In this document: piece by piece, positions 34,717 to 46,440 of the stretch
Layout of the letters: every line of letters begins with the position of its first letter
Numbering within the stretch: position 1 is the first letter of the stretch
Source: Costus lasius
Lineage: Eukaryota; Streptophyta; Magnoliopsida; Zingiberales; Costaceae
DNA length: 64,000 nucleotides
Direction of reading: 5' to 3'
Assembly (NCBI GenBank): GCA_027563935.2
Contig: JANVAS020000203.1
Coordinates: 7,502,001 to 7,566,000, forward strand
Notes under the pieces: generated by a model
Told to the model about the DNA's origin: nothing
Seen by the model: the letters and a program-made list of their open reading frames with translations, nothing else
Database searches by the model: none
Position numbers and translations under genes: made by a program

Positions 34717-36392
34717 TGAAAGTCCCCTTCAAGGGGGAGCGCAAGGAGATGAAACCCTAAAATGGGGGCGCATGTAATATTTCTAGGGAATTCATCATCA
34801 AGATCGCATGTAGTTCATATGATTAACTTGTATAAACGAAAAGATCTCAAAGGGATCATACCAACGCCATTAGATTGGATGTCGGCTTGGAAGTAAAGAT
34901 CAAAAGAGAGCTTCTCCACAAGTGACGCACACAAGAAGAGAGATGGCTTCTTCTTGTTGATCTTTGTGCTAGCAAAGATCTTCAAGTGTCCTTGTCAAAT
35001 GGAAGGGATGAGAGATGAGATGCTTGCTTGGCCGAGAGCTCCTCTCTTCGTCCACCACCCCTCTACACGAAAGTGCAAGAAGCCAAGTGAAGTGAGTAAC
35101 CTCTTTGGCGTTTTGGCGTTTTGAGAAGAGGCCTTGATGACTTACCATAAATGGAAGCCATGCGCCTTCATGATCTCATAACCGACGCCTTCATGACTTG
35201 AACCATGCGTTCACACACGTGAACCGGTTCAAAGTGGTTTGGTTCAAAATTGGTATGGTTCAAAGACCAATTAACCCAAGCCACTTGGTCTAGATCATAT
35301 CAAACCCTAAGGCTCCAGATCTAACCGTTCATCTCCTGATGCTCCTGATCTCACTGATCTAGCATCAACTCTCTCGATCGAAGCTTACCGATCTCAAGCC
35401 CTAATCAATCAAACATGATCAGACCAGATCTCACTTACAATCAGAGATTAAATCCCTTTAAACTGAACCCAAACAATTCAGTCCACACGATCTGACTCAA
35501 GTAAGCCATATCATCAAATTGTGCGACCCTGAGGGTTTCCTTTAAATGTCGGTAACGATAACTTACGTTATCACGATTAGTGAGGGGTATCTAGCAACAC
35601 ATCACTGTCTCCCGATATAAAGGAAAGAGTCTTCCAAGACTACACCCAAACCACAGCACAAGTGTGAATCCACTTCACGAGGCATACATGTTTCCTTTGC
35701 CACTGGATGTTCTTATTGGACAAGCGTGTCAAGCTTGTAGCTCCAATATGATGAGCATGATTAGATCAGATGAACATAGTCACCTGGGTATGGCCATATA
35801 CTTTCTCAATCATCTCATTCGGGGGGGCCTCTTTAGAACATCACACTCCTTGAACAAGAAGACGGCAATCCTATATCTATCACTAGTGTCCTAACCTGAC
35901 TCATGATCATTATCCAAGATAGTCTATAACCATTATGTTTCAAATGATATTGAACTACCTCAAAACAATGACAATCATCATTTAGAAACACAAGTGATCT
36001 CAAGTCAGAGGACATGTGCCACTTGATGCAAACAAGGATTATTCACATTGTGACAAGCAATTGAATATCCTAGTAGGGTCTGTCCAGTACATCCAATGTA
36101 CCCATGAGTCTACATCTTATTCCATGCTCAAAGCATCCTATAAGATTAGAACACATATTAGTCTCAATCATATCAAGGCTGTCTCATGTTCACCAAGATA
36201 TCTCGACTAAGGACATTACAGCATGTCAGCCTAGCTGAACAGCATTGAGACATTATTCAGAAGTACACTTATTGCAGCAGACAATGTAACATACTGAATA
36301 ACAACCATTGCCTTTATAAACATAAGAGTTTATACATGATACTGATAGAATCCTAAGGCCTCAAACATTAGCCTTAAGGGCATACCCCAACA
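34717..36392 (-). repeat. Element E 5' LTR
   Basis: 1676 bp, TGAAAGTCCCC to CCCCAACA. The putative exon at 34862-34870 reads ATG-GCG-TTG before GTATGATC, so only the first Met codon remains. With H's plus-oriented 5' LTR at 37096 it forms a widely spaced inverted repeat around D remnant 2. Confidence 0.95.
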
Positions 36393-37095
36393 CCACCCTC
36401 ATTCTAGGGTTATGCACTTGAGGCAGCTTCTCTTATACTGAATAATGTTCCATCTAAGAGTGTCTCAATGATTCCATATGAGGTAGGGAGTAGGAGATGA
36501 CCCAATCTCTCTTTTATTAGGATCTGGGGATGTGAGGCTTATGTCAAACGTCAGGATTCTAGCTAGCTAGAACCCAGATCTGATAAATGTGTTTTTGTGG
36601 GGCATCCTAAGGAAACAAAAGGGTACTACTTTTATGTTCCCAACGAGAACAAAATATTTGTTCATTGGGTTGCTGTCTTTCTAGAAAAAGAGTTTCTCAT
36701 GAAAGAAGCTAGTGGGAGCAAGTTCGACTTGGACGAGGTCCAAGAGTAACCACAAGAGAGAGAGGTGGAACCTGAGCCACCTGCACCAGTTGCTGGGCAA
36801 CCTGAGGCTCAGACACAGGTCCCACGTAGGTCGGGAAGGATTCGTCGTGCACCTGAGAGGTATGGGTCGCTGCCGACCCAACACAATGAGATCTTCATCA
36901 ATGAAGATGAACCCGGGACTTATGATGAGGCAGTCAGTGGACCGGACTCCGAGAAATGGCTTGAGGCCATGCGATCCGAGATGGATTCCATGTCTGCTAA
37001 CCAAGTTTGGGATTTGGTTGAGCTGCCTGATGGTGTAAAACCCATAGGCTGTAAATGGGTCTTCAAAAGGAAGACTGACATGGATGGCAATATAG
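36393..37095 (+). pseudogene. Element D pol remnant 2: integrase end, linker and start of RT
   Basis: Resumes D directly after E's second CCACC. Recognisable are the integrase C-terminal part, the proline-rich linker with an SGRIRR-like motif, and the RT start (the Val-Trp-Asp-Leu-Val and Gly-Cys-Lys-Trp motifs). In-frame stops lie at 36564-36566 and 36747-36749. After the second stop the frame is open to 37095, where H begins. TATAG (37091-37095) is H's expected target copy. The rest of D lies beyond the window. Confidence 0.9.
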
Positions 37096-38749
37096 TGTTG
37101 GGGTATGCCCTTAAGGCTAATGTTTGAGGCCTTGGGATTCTTTCAGTATCATGTATAAACTCTTATGTTTATAAAGGCAATGGTTGTTATTCAGTTTGTT
37201 ACATTGTCTGCTGTAATAAGTGTGCTTCTGAATAATGTCTCAATGCTGTTCAGCTAGGCTGACATGCTATATGTCCTTAGTCGAGATATCTTGGTGAACA
37301 TGAGACAGCCTTGATATGATTGAGACTAATATGTGTTCTAATCTTATAGGATGCTTCGAGCATGGAATAAGATGTAGACTCATGGGTACATTGGATGTAC
37401 TGGACAGACCCTACTAGGATATTCAATTGCTTGTCACAATGTGAATAATCCTTGTTTGCAACAAGTGGCACATATCCTCTGACTTGAGATCACTTGTGTT
37501 TCTAAATGATGATTGTCATTGTTTTGAGGTAGTTCAATATCATTTGAAACATAATGGTTATAGACTGTCTTGGATAATGATCATGAGTCAGGTTAGGACA
37601 CTAGTGATAGATATAGGATTGCCGTCTCCTTGATTGACGTGTGATGTTCTAAAGGGGCCCCCCTGAATGAGATAATTGAGAAAGTGTATGGCCATACCCA
37701 AGTGACTATGTTCATCTGATCTAATCATGCTCATCATATTGGAGCTACAGGCTTGACACACTTGTCCAATAAGAACATCCAGTGGCAAAGGAAACATGTA
37801 TGCCTAGTGAAGTTGATTCACACTTGTGCTGTGTTTTGGGTGTAGTCTTGGAAGACTCTTTTCCTTTATATCGGGAGACAGTGATGTGTTGCTAGATACC
37901 CCTCACTGATCGTGATAACGTAAGTTATCGTTACCGACATTTAAAGGAACCCTTAGGGTCGCACAATTTGATGATATGGCTTACTTAAGTCAGATCGTGT
38001 GGACTGAATTGTTTTGGTTCAGTTTAAAGGGATTTAATCTCTGATTATAAGTGAGATCTGGTCTGATCATGTTTGATTGATTAGGGCTTGAGATCGGTAA
38101 GCTTTGATCGAGAGAGTTGTTGCTAGATCGGTGAGATCAGGAGCAACAGGAGATGAACGGTTAGATCTGGAGCCTTAGGGTTTAATTATGATCTAGACCA
38201 AAAGCTTGGGTTAATTGGTTTTTTTTAAACCAAACCAACTTGAACCGGTTCACAAGAGTGAACGCATGGTTCAAGTCATGAAAGCGTTTTGATCGGTTAG
38301 GGATCATGGACGCATGGCTTCTATTTTTGGTAAGTCATGAAGCCCTCTTCCCATAACGCCATATACGTTCCCCTTCTTCACTCGACGCTTGGACACTCGC
38401 GTGTAGAGAAGGAGTCGACGACGAGGGAGAGGTCTCGCCAAGCAAAAGAAAAGTTCTTCTCTTCCCTTTCATACGACAAGGACCTTTGAAGAACCTTGCT
38501 AGCACAAGGATCAACAAAGAGTAGGCGGCATCACCTTGTGTGCGTCACTTTGGAGAAGATCCATTTCGATCTTTGCTTCCAAGGCACCATCCAAAGGATG
38601 GCGATGGTATGATCCTTCATTGATGTTTGCAATCGGTTTTTGTTGTTGATCATATCTCATGCAATCGATCCGTAGAAATCCATTCCGCTGCTTGAAAAAA
38701 CCTCCATATGCGCAATCAGGGTTTCGCTCCCCCTTGAAGGGGACCTACA
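37096..38749 (+). repeat. Element H 5' LTR
   Basis: 1654 bp, TGTTGGGGTATGCCC to GGACCTACA. It ends with the hairpin-forming CGCTCCCCCTTGAAGGGGAC. The putative exon ATG-GCG-ATG is at 38598-38606, followed by GTATGATC. Confidence 0.95.
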
Positions 38750-38751
38750 AC

Positions 38752-38763
38752 TGGTATCAGAGC
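38752..38763 (+). other. Element H primer-binding site
   Basis: TGGTATCAGAGC, 12 of 12, two bases after the LTR. Confidence 0.95.
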
Positions 38764-40553
38764 CGGTTCTTATGCATGTTAATATGATTGCTATGTATGT
38801 ATTGTGATCCTTGTTTGCGCCATCTAGATAGATCAATAGGTTACATGCGAAAACTTACATGTTGTATTTTCATGTTGGCGCATGTGTGAAGGTAGCGCAT
38901 CTATCATGTTGTTGTTGATGTTTTTATCTCAAAACTTAATGACTTGCGCGCTTACCATTAGATCTAAGTGGTGCCTACTTTAAACCCTTAGACGGGTTAT
39001 TAGGGTTGAAGTCACAGTCTAGTCAAGATCCAACCAGACTGATCAGACTATCTGACAGCCTAGATGGGTCGACCAGATGGGCACCTGTGCGCAAGCACGA
39101 GGTGGCTATAGGTCGACTGCGGATAGGCGTGTAGCGATGTCTGGTTGAGACAACCGTTGAACACGCATGAGTTAGGCCCGGGCTCACACCCGCTTGCCAG
39201 AACTCATGAGGGTCGTTCAGCCCTTGGCGCATGCATGGTTGACCATTTGGTCGACTCAAGTCAGTTAGGACTTGGTGCATGCAAGGGCAGTGGATCCGAC
39301 TAGGTCTGATGAGTGGATCCCTAATAATGGACCGTTGTAAGGTAGTAGGGCACATAAGAAAAATAAAATGATGCCAATGGGGTTTTTCAAAATTTTATTT
39401 TCTTATTGGATCACATGATGAATGTAAGCATCTGCTTGTTTATTTAATCTTATGTGGGCTGCCCGTGTTAATGTGTGCTGTGCTGGGGCCTGCGTGCCTG
39501 GTTAATAAAATTGTAAATTATTATATTTGTGATCTGCGCATCACATTTTAATTAATTTATTGTGTAAATTGACCTGCGAGTCAATCATGTCTAGATAGAT
39601 TAAATTGTAAGTTTAATCAGACATGAGCACAGAGCACACATGGCAGAGGCGCATGCAGCTTGAGCCTTGACCAGGTGGGAGGTCTAGGGTTCGACCCTCG
39701 GACAGGCGCATTTACCTGGTGGGCGCACCTGAGCTGCAAAGGGTGCTAGGGCCCTGGGTTGGGCCAGATGAGATGCCAAAGACCCATGAAGAGACCAAGT
39801 GAAGACTTAAGTTAATTAAGGTCTTACTTAGGGTTAATGGGCTTTTACCACATAAGATCATCATGCTTTCTTTTATTATTTAAATAATTAGACTTGCATG
39901 ATTTATTTATCTTCTGCTATCACCATAGGGTTTGCATGATAGTTAAGAAGATAAAAGACCGTTAAAATCCAACGCTAAAATATCAAGCTCGATAGCCTTC
40001 TGACGCGAAACCTCACTGTTCTGACTATCGTTGGAGCCGTGTTGTACCCACTCAGTGGGCACGTCCATCTATCTTCAGACGGTGTGTGATTTCACCTGCG
40101 TGTTACAGAGAAGGGATTTATCGCTTCTCGTTGCTCAGCATAGCACGTGGTGGTCCAGGGAGTAAGTCAGGTCAGCTTGACCATGTAGGCTACATATGGG
40201 GCATATGTTAGCTATATGGAGGCAGCCATCTGTGGGATCAGAGACTGTGTTGTACCAACTCAGTTGGCACAGTCTGCTGGATTGCCCAGATGAAGGGGAA
40301 TCGCACGGGTTGGCGATTGGCAGGGATTGCCTACCAGAAATTAGTGCTTGTACTCTCTGTGCATCTTATCTCGCCTGAGCGGGACGCGGAGACCAAGTAT
40401 GAAATCTGGATCCCATCTCACTAAAAGAGTGTTACTCTTTCGGACTATTTTATGGATTTTTCAGTCAGATAAAATAGTGAGAAAAGAATCATTCTTAAGT
40501 CCTGGATTGATTCTAACATTGATACTGACCTTGCTGTTCTTGCATTGTTGTAG
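38764..40553 (+). other. Element H leader (most of the putative intron 38607-40553)
   Basis: No gene. Holds the shortened palindrome CTGATCAG (39039-39046), the tRNA T-arm-like segment (39655-39714), hairpin 1 (40038-40063), hairpin 2 (40242-40275), and the branchpoint and TTGTAG acceptor ending at 40553. Confidence 0.6.
39655..39714 (+). repeat. tRNA T-arm-like leader segment flanked by GGCGCAT (H)
   Basis: About 60 nt between direct repeats GGCGCAT at 39648-39654 and 39715-39721. It contains AGGGTTCGACCCT, like a tRNA T-arm and Pol III B-box. A, E, F and J have the equivalent segment; B and I have a single copy of the flanking motif and no segment. It may be a captured tRNA or SINE piece, or an ancestral segment lost from B and I through the repeats. 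Confidence 0.5.
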
Positions 40554-40806
40554 ATTCCTGCAGCAACGAACACCATGAGCTTCAATGTGCGATCCCTACT
40601 GGAAAGGGAGAAGTTTGCTGGGCCAAACTTCTCAGACTGGTACGGACACCTTAACATTGTTCTTAAGGCTGAGAGGAAACTGTATGTCCTCGAGACGGCT
40701 GTACCGCCTCAACCCGCTCCGAACGCCACAAGGGCGGTTCGGGAAGCCTATGAAAAGCATGTCAATGATAGCATTGATGTCGCTTGCCTGATGCTAGCGT
40801 CTATGA
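40554..40806 (+). pseudogene. Element H gag, first fragment
   Basis: The ATG is at 40575, with seven open codons back to the acceptor at 40554. It encodes about the first 77 Gag residues without a stop and is cut by I. The rest is at 49911-50463. Confidence 0.9.
40802..40806. repeat. Target-site duplication of element I, left copy (TATGA)
   Basis: TATGA precedes I's TG at 40807 and recurs at 49911-49915 after I's CA. Confidence 0.97.
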
Positions 40807-42505
40807 TGTAGGGTCCCCTTCAAGGGGGAGCGCAAGCAGATAAAACCCCTTTCAAGAGGGGGGCGAAAACCCTAAGGGGGTGGCGCATGAAAAATCGCAA
40901 GCGGAAGCAAGGGTTTTCAAGATCTTAGCATGAACACATGATCAACTTTGATGAAGTTGAGATCCATACCATAGCCATCACGGTTAGATGGAATCTTGGA
41001 AGCAAAGGCGCAAGTGCTCCTTCTCCAAAGATAATCGCACACAAGGTGAAGATGGCTTCTCCTTGGATCTCCTTGTGCTAGCAAGGATCTACAAGATGTC
41101 CTTGATCGAATGGTAGGATGATGAGATGCTTCCTTGGCCGAGCGCTCGTCCTTGTCGTTCACTTCCTTCCACACGAGATGGCAAGCAAGCAATGTCCAAG
41201 ACCAAAACGCAAATGCGTTTAGGCGATATTATGAAAATGGCGTTACATGACTTCCCAAAATGGAAAGTCATGAAGCCATGCTTCAACGCCAAAACGCCTC
41301 CCTTCATGAACCATGCGTTCACATAGTGAACCGGTTCAATCTATGGTTCAATTCGATTTGGCTCAAAGACCAAAATCAAACCAAGCCAAGCCAATACATG
41401 GTCTAGAACTTCTATGAACCTAATGGCTCAAGATCTAACCGTTCATCTCCTGATGCTCTTGATCTCACCGATCTAGCATCTCCTCTCTCGATCGAAGCTT
41501 ACCGATCTCAAGCCCTAATCAATCAAACATGATCAGACCAGATCTCACTTACAATCAGAGTTTAAATCCCTTTAAACTGAATCAAAACAATTCAGTCCAC
41601 ACGATCTGACTCAAGAAAGCCATATCAACAAATTGTGCGACCCTGAGGGTTTCCTTTAAATGTCGGTAACGATAACTTACGTTATCACGATCAGTGAGGG
41701 GTATCTAGCAACACATCACTGTCTCCCGATATAAAGGAAATAGTCTTCCAAGACTTCACCCAAAACATGGCACAAGTGTGAATCAAACTCACGAGGCATG
41801 CATGTTTCCTTTGCCACTGGATGTTCTTATTGGACAAGCATGTCAAGCCTGTAACTCCAATACTATGAGCATGATTAGATCAGATGAACATAGTCATCTG
41901 GGTATGGCCATACACTATCTCAATCATCTCATACAGGGGGGCCCTTTAGAACATCACACTCCTTGAACAAGGAGACGGCAATCCTTTATCTATCACTAGT
42001 GCCCTAACCTGACTCAAGCTCATCATCCAAGATAGTCTATAATCATTATGTTTCAAATGATATTGAACTACCTCAAAACAATGACAATCATCATTTAGAA
42101 ATACAAGTGATCTCAAGTCAAAGGAAAATGTGCCACTTGCTGCTATCAAGGATTATTCACATTGTGACAAACAATTGAATATCCTAGAAGGGTCTGTCCA
42201 GTACATCCAATGTACCCATGAGTCTACATCTTATTCCATGCTCGAAGCATCCTATAAGATTAGCACACATATTAGTCTCAATCATATCAAGGCTGTCTCA
42301 TGTTCACCAAGATATCTCGACTAAGGACATATAGCCTGTCAGCCTAGCTGAACAGCTTTGAGACATTATTCAGAAGTATACTTATTACAGCAGACAAGGT
42401 AACAACCTGAATAATAACCATGCCTTTATAAACATAAGAGTTTATTACATGATACTTATACAATCCCAAGGCCTCAAACATTAGCCTTAAGGGCATACCC
42501 CAACA
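40807..42505 (-). repeat. Element I 3' LTR
   Basis: TGTAGGGTCCCC to CCCCAACA on the plus strand, 1699 bp. It differs from the 5' LTR at a C/A near 41408, a G/T near 42141 and a C/G near 42217. Confidence 0.97.
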
Positions 42506-42525
42506 ATCTCCCACTTGCACTTAAT

Positions 42526-45500
42526 CTAATGGTTGAGAAATCTCAAACTCATATTATTACAGTGCTTCTCATGCTTCTGCTGCGCCAGAGGCTTGGTAAG
42601 CGGGTCTGCCAGATTGTCATCTGTATGAACCTTGCAAATCTTGATCTCGCCTCGATCAATGATCTCCCGGATCAAGTGAAACCGTCTCTGTATGTGCTTG
42701 GACTTCTGGTGCGACCGTGGTTCCTTTGCTTGTGCGATTGCTCCAGTGTTATCACAGAAGATAACCAAAGGATCTGCACTCGAAGGAACGACACCAAGTT
42801 CTCTCACGAACTTGCGAATCCAAACTGCCTCCTTGGATGCTTCCGAGGCTGCAACATACTCGGCTTCTGTTGTGGAATCAGCAACAGTTGACTGTTTGAA
42901 ACTCTTCCACACCACTGCTCCACCATTCAAGCTAAAAACATAGCCTGATTGCGATCGGAAATCATCCTGGTCCGACTGGAATGAAGCGTCAGTATATCCT
43001 TCTATACTGAGTTCTTCCTGACCACCATATATCAAGAACATATCTTTGGTCCTCCGCAGATATTTTATAATGTTCTTGACTGCAATCCAGTGCGCCAAAC
43101 CTGGATTACTTTGGAACCGACTGGTCACGCTTAACCCGTAAGCGACGTCTGGGCGGGTACACAACATCGCATACATTATGGACCCAATAGCCGAAGCATA
43201 AGGCGTATTGTCCATTTCATCTTTCTCAGTCTGTGTTTGTGGACACTGACTCTTCGAAAGATTCAGACCATGTCTGACTGGAAGATATCCACGTTTAGAA
43301 TTCTCTAAATGGAATCTCTCCAGGACTTTATCGATGTAAGTACTCTGGCACAGCCCGAGAAGCCTCTTAGATCTATCCCGGTAGATCTTCACACCTAACA
43401 CATAGGCTGCTTCTCCTAGATCTTTCATCTGGAAACATTTTCCTAACCATGCTTTAACAACATGCAGTTCAGGAATATCATTTCCAATGATTAAGATATC
43501 ATCGACGTAGAGGATTAGGAATGTAATTATGCTCCCACTAAACCTCTTATATACACACGGGTCATCTTCGTTCTTGATGAAACCAAACTCAGAGATTGAA
43601 TCATCAAAACGAATGTTCCAGCTTCTAGATGCTTGCTTAAGTCCATAAATGGACTTCTTTAACTTGCATATTTTATGACGATCTGATGGATCAGTGAAAC
43701 CTTCCGGTTGTGTCATATACACATCCTCATCCAGATTTCCATTAAGGAAAGCTGTTTTCACATCCATCTGCCAGATCTCATAATCGTAATATGCAGCTAT
43801 CGCGAAAAGAATCCGAATAGACTTAAACATGGCTACAGGAGAGAAAGTTTCATCATAATCTATCCCGTAGATTTGTTTGAAACCTTTCGCAACTAGCCTG
43901 CCTTTATAGGTAACTACGTTACCATCCATGTCAATCTTCTTCTTGAAGATCCATTTACAGCCTATTGGGATTACTCCCGGAGGCGGATCAACCAAATCCC
44001 AGACCTGGTTATCTGACATGGAGTCCATCTCGGCTCGCATAGCTTCAAGCCATCTCGCTGACTCCGGTCCACTGACCGCATCCGCATAAGTTAGGGGTTC
44101 ATCATTATCAATGATGTAGACTCCGTCATAGCGCTCAGGCTGTCGACGGATCCTTCCCGATCTTCGCGGTTCCCGTGTTATCTGAGCCTCAGGTTGTTCA
44201 ATAACCTGATCCACCGGCTCAGGCTCATCCAACTGTGCTTGACTACTTTGTCCTTCTTCTAGAATCTCATCCAGCTTTATTTCTCTCCCACTGGCCTCTT
44301 GCAGAAGAAATTCCTTCTCAAGAAATATGGCCGTCCGAGCAACAAAAACCTTGTTCTCATTGGGATCGTAGAAATAATAACCCTTAATTTCCTTAGGGTA
44401 ACCGACAAAGATACATTTCTCAGATCTGCTCTCCAGTTTCCCAGAGGCGAGCTTTTTGACATAAGCCTCGCAACCCCAGATCCTGATAAATGTCAAGCTA
44501 GGCTGTTTCCCATACCATAACTCATATGGCGTCTTTGAAACTGCCTTGGATGGCACTCGGTTTAGTACCTTTGCAGCTGTCTCCAGTGCAAAACCCCAAA
44601 AGGAGTATGGAAGAGTAGCCTGACTCATCATAGAATGAACCATATCAAGTAACGTTCTATTTCTCCTCTCGGACACACCATTCCATTGCGGTGTTCCTGG
44701 CGGAGTGAGCTGTGAGATAATCCCACACTCCTTTAGATAGTCAGTAAATTCTCGACTTAGGTATTCACCACCTCGATCAGAACGAAGTGCCTTGATATTT
44801 CGGCCTAGCTGATTTTGTACTTCATTCTTGAACTCTTTGAACTTGTCAAAAGATTCACTCTTATGTCTCATAAGATAGACATAACCATACCTACTGAAAT
44901 CATCAGTAAAGGTAATGAAGTACTGATAGCCACCTCTAGCATGTTTACTAGATGGCCCACACACATCACTGTGTATGAGGTCAAGTAAACCTGAAGCCCT
45001 TTGACCTTTGTTAGGAATGTTAGGAAAAGGTGACTTCGTCATTTTACCCATCAAACAAGCTTTGCATGTATCAATCTCCTTGTAGGAGAATGATCCCAGC
45101 AGTCCATGATCATGCAACCGCTTAATGCGCTTCTTGTTAATATGGCCTAAACGACTATGCCATAGCAAGGTGCTGTCATCAGCATACTTGGCTTTCTTAT
45201 TATCAATGTTTTGTATAGAATTTTCCATGTCCAACATGAATAACCCATTGTTAATTGAACCAGTTGCATACACAATATTATCTAGAGATAAAACACACTT
45301 TGAAATATTGCATTCAAAGGCAAATCCTTTCTTGACAAGAGCAGGAATAGAGATAATATTCTTGGTGATACTCGGTACAAAATAACAATTGTTTAATTCT
45401 AATACAATGCCAGATGGTAAAGAAATGAAATAGTCTCCTACAGCAACAGCAGCAACCCGTGCCCCGTTTCCAACGCGTAGGTCTACCTCATGCTGTGCCA

Positions 45501-46440
45501 CCTGCCTTCTTCTCTTGAGTTCCTGTACATTTGAACAAATGTGAACTCCACATGCAGTGTCCAACACCCATGATATAGAAGAAGATGAAACCATGACTTC
45601 CGTCACGTATATACCTGAGCCAGAAGCGATGCTTCCCCTCTTATCTCCTTGGAGCGCTTTACAGTCCTTTTTCCAGTGACCCAGCTGGCCACAGTGGAAA
45701 CACCTGTTGTCCTTCGACCGCTTCACCTTCTGTTTCAGCGCCTTACTGTAGTTCTTGACAGGGGCCTTGCCCTTCTTCCCCTTCTTCTTGTTCCTAGAAG
45801 GAACCATTAAGACAGAGGTTGAAGGCTTGCCCTTCAGAGTTTCCTCAGTAGTCAAGAGCATATTCAGCAGCTCTGCCGGCGTACAATCGATTTTGTTCAT
45901 ATTAAAGTTAATGATGAACGCATCGAAAGAAGGCGGAAGAGACTGCAGAATAATATCTACAGCAAGCTCCTGGTTGATGGTATGCCCCAGTTTCTCCAGA
46001 GCCTCCTTGTGCCCAATCATCTTGAGCACGTGAGCTCCCACTGGGCTCCCCTCAGCCAGTTTGCTCTGAAAGAAGAGCTTCGTCAGATTATAGCGTTCTG
46101 TCCTCGCCTGTGCAGCATACAGCATCTTGAGGTTCGCTATAATCTCTATAGCCGACATATCCTCATGCTGACGCTGCAGCGGTGGCGTCATAGACGCTAG
46201 CATCAGGCAAGCGACATCAATGCTATCATTGACGTGCTTTTCATAGGCATCCCGAACCGCCCTTGCGGCGTTCGGAGCGGGCTGCGGCGGTATCACCGTC
46301 TCGAGGACATACAGTTTCCTCTCTGCCTTAAGAACGATCTTAAGGTGTCCGAACCAGTCAGAGAAGTTCGGCCCAGCAAACTTCTCCCTTTCCAGTAGGG
46401 ATCGCACATTGAAGCTCATGGTGTTCGTTGCTGCAGGAAT
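42526..46440 (-). CDS. Element I Gag-Pol polyprotein, intact
   Basis: 1297 codons from the ATG at 46419 to the stop at 42526. It has a CCHC zinc knuckle, the protease D-T-A site, integrase His/Cys motif and D-D-E with D35E spacing, reverse transcriptase with QMDVKTAF and LYVDD boxes, and RNase H Asp-Glu-Asp residues. It would form particles, mature itself, copy the RNA to DNA and integrate it. It is three residues longer than other copies because of a 9-bp tandem duplication near 45011-45030, in the spacer before the integrase core. Seven more in-frame codons run back to the acceptor at 46440. With the putative LTR exon at 48375-48383 the protein would start Met-Ala-Met. That extension is inferred; the conventional start is safe. 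Confidence 0.94.
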   Translation of the reverse strand: MPAATNTMSFNVRSLLEREKFAGPNFSDWFGHLKIVLKAERKLYVLETVIPPQPAPNAARAVRDAYEKHVNDSIDVACLMLASMTPPLQRQHEDMSAIEIIANLKMLYAAQARTERYNLTKLFFQSKLAEGSPVGAHVLKMIGHKEALEKLGHTINQELAVDIILQSLPPSFDAFIINFNMNKIDCTPAELLNMLLTTEETLKGKPSTSVLMVPSRNKKKGKKGKAPVKNYSKALKQKVKRSKDNRCFHCGQLGHWKKDCKALQGDKRGSIASGSGIYVTEVMVSSSSISWVLDTACGVHICSNVQELKRRRQVAQHEVDLRVGNGARVAAVAVGDYFISLPSGIVLELNNCYFVPSITKNIISIPALVKKGFAFECNISKCVLSLDNIVYATGSINNGLFMLDMENSIQNIDNKKAKYADDSTLLWHSRLGHINKKRIKRLHDHGLLGSFSYKEIDTCKACLMGKMTKSPFPNIPNKGQRASGLLDLIHSDVCGPSSKHARGGYQYFITFTDDFSRYGYVYLMRHKSESFDKFKEFKNEVQNQLGRNIKALRSDRGGEYLSREFTDYLKECGIISQLTPPGTPQWNGVSERRNRTLLDMVHSMMSQATLPYSFWGFALETAAKVLNRVPSKAVSKTPYELWYGKQPSLTFIRIWGCEAYVKKLASGKLESRSEKCIFVGYPKEIKGYYFYDPNENKVFVARTAIFLEKEFLLQEASGREIKLDEILEEGQSSQAQLDEPEPVDQVIEQPEAQITREPRRSGRIRRQPERYDGVYIIDNDEPLTYADAVSGPESARWLEAMRAEMDSMSDNQVWDLVDPPPGVIPIGCKWIFKKKIDMDGNVVTYKGRLVAKGFKQIYGIDYDETFSPVAMFKSIRILFAIAAYYDYEIWQMDVKTAFLNGNLDEDVYMTQPEGFTDPSDRHKICKLKKSIYGLKQASRSWNIRFDDSISEFGFIKNEDDPCVYKRFSGSIITFLILYVDDILIIGNDIPELHVVKAWLGKCFQMKDLGEAAYVLGVKIYRDRSKRLLGLCQSTYIDKVLERFHLENSKRGYLPVRHGLNLSKSQCPQTQTEKDEMDNTPYASAIGSIMYAMLCTRPDVAYGLSVTSRFQSNPGLAHWIAVKNIIKYLRRTKDMFLIYGGQEELSIEGYTDASFQSDQDDFRSQSGYVFSLNGGAVVWKSFKQSTVADSTTEAEYVAASEASKEAVWIRKFVRELGVVPSSADPLVIFCDNTGAIAQAKEPRSHQKSKHIQRRFHLIREIIDRGEIKICKVHTDDNLADPLTKPLAQQKHEKHCNNMSLRFLNH

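Larger units (their letters stand above)
18263..36392 (-). mobile_element. Element E, Ty1/copia element interrupted by F
   Basis: A minus-strand element with both LTRs, polypurine tract, gag-pol remnant, leader and primer site, flanked by CCACC. Element F (19925-29045) sits in its 3' LTR, only about 11 bp from the LTR's outer end. E alone is about 9 kb. The two LTRs differ at about nine sites over about 1660 bp plus small indels, older than F as the nesting requires. The coding region is dead. Confidence 0.95.
37096..40806 (+). mobile_element. Element H, 5' part: LTR, leader and start of gag
   Basis: Plus-strand family member inserted into D's RT. It is complete from its 5' LTR to gag codon about 78, where I is inserted. 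It resumes at 49911-50463 and is cut again by J; the rest of pol and the 3' LTR lie beyond the window. Confidence 0.95.

Noticed and set aside
36712..37038. 108-codon frame overlapping D remnant 2
   Set aside because: It is out of frame with the recognisable pol linker and RT start, which read in the frame starting near 36765.
39655..39714. A functional tRNA gene
   Set aside because: Only a T-arm and B-box-like core is present; I see no acceptor stem, anticodon arm or CCA context.
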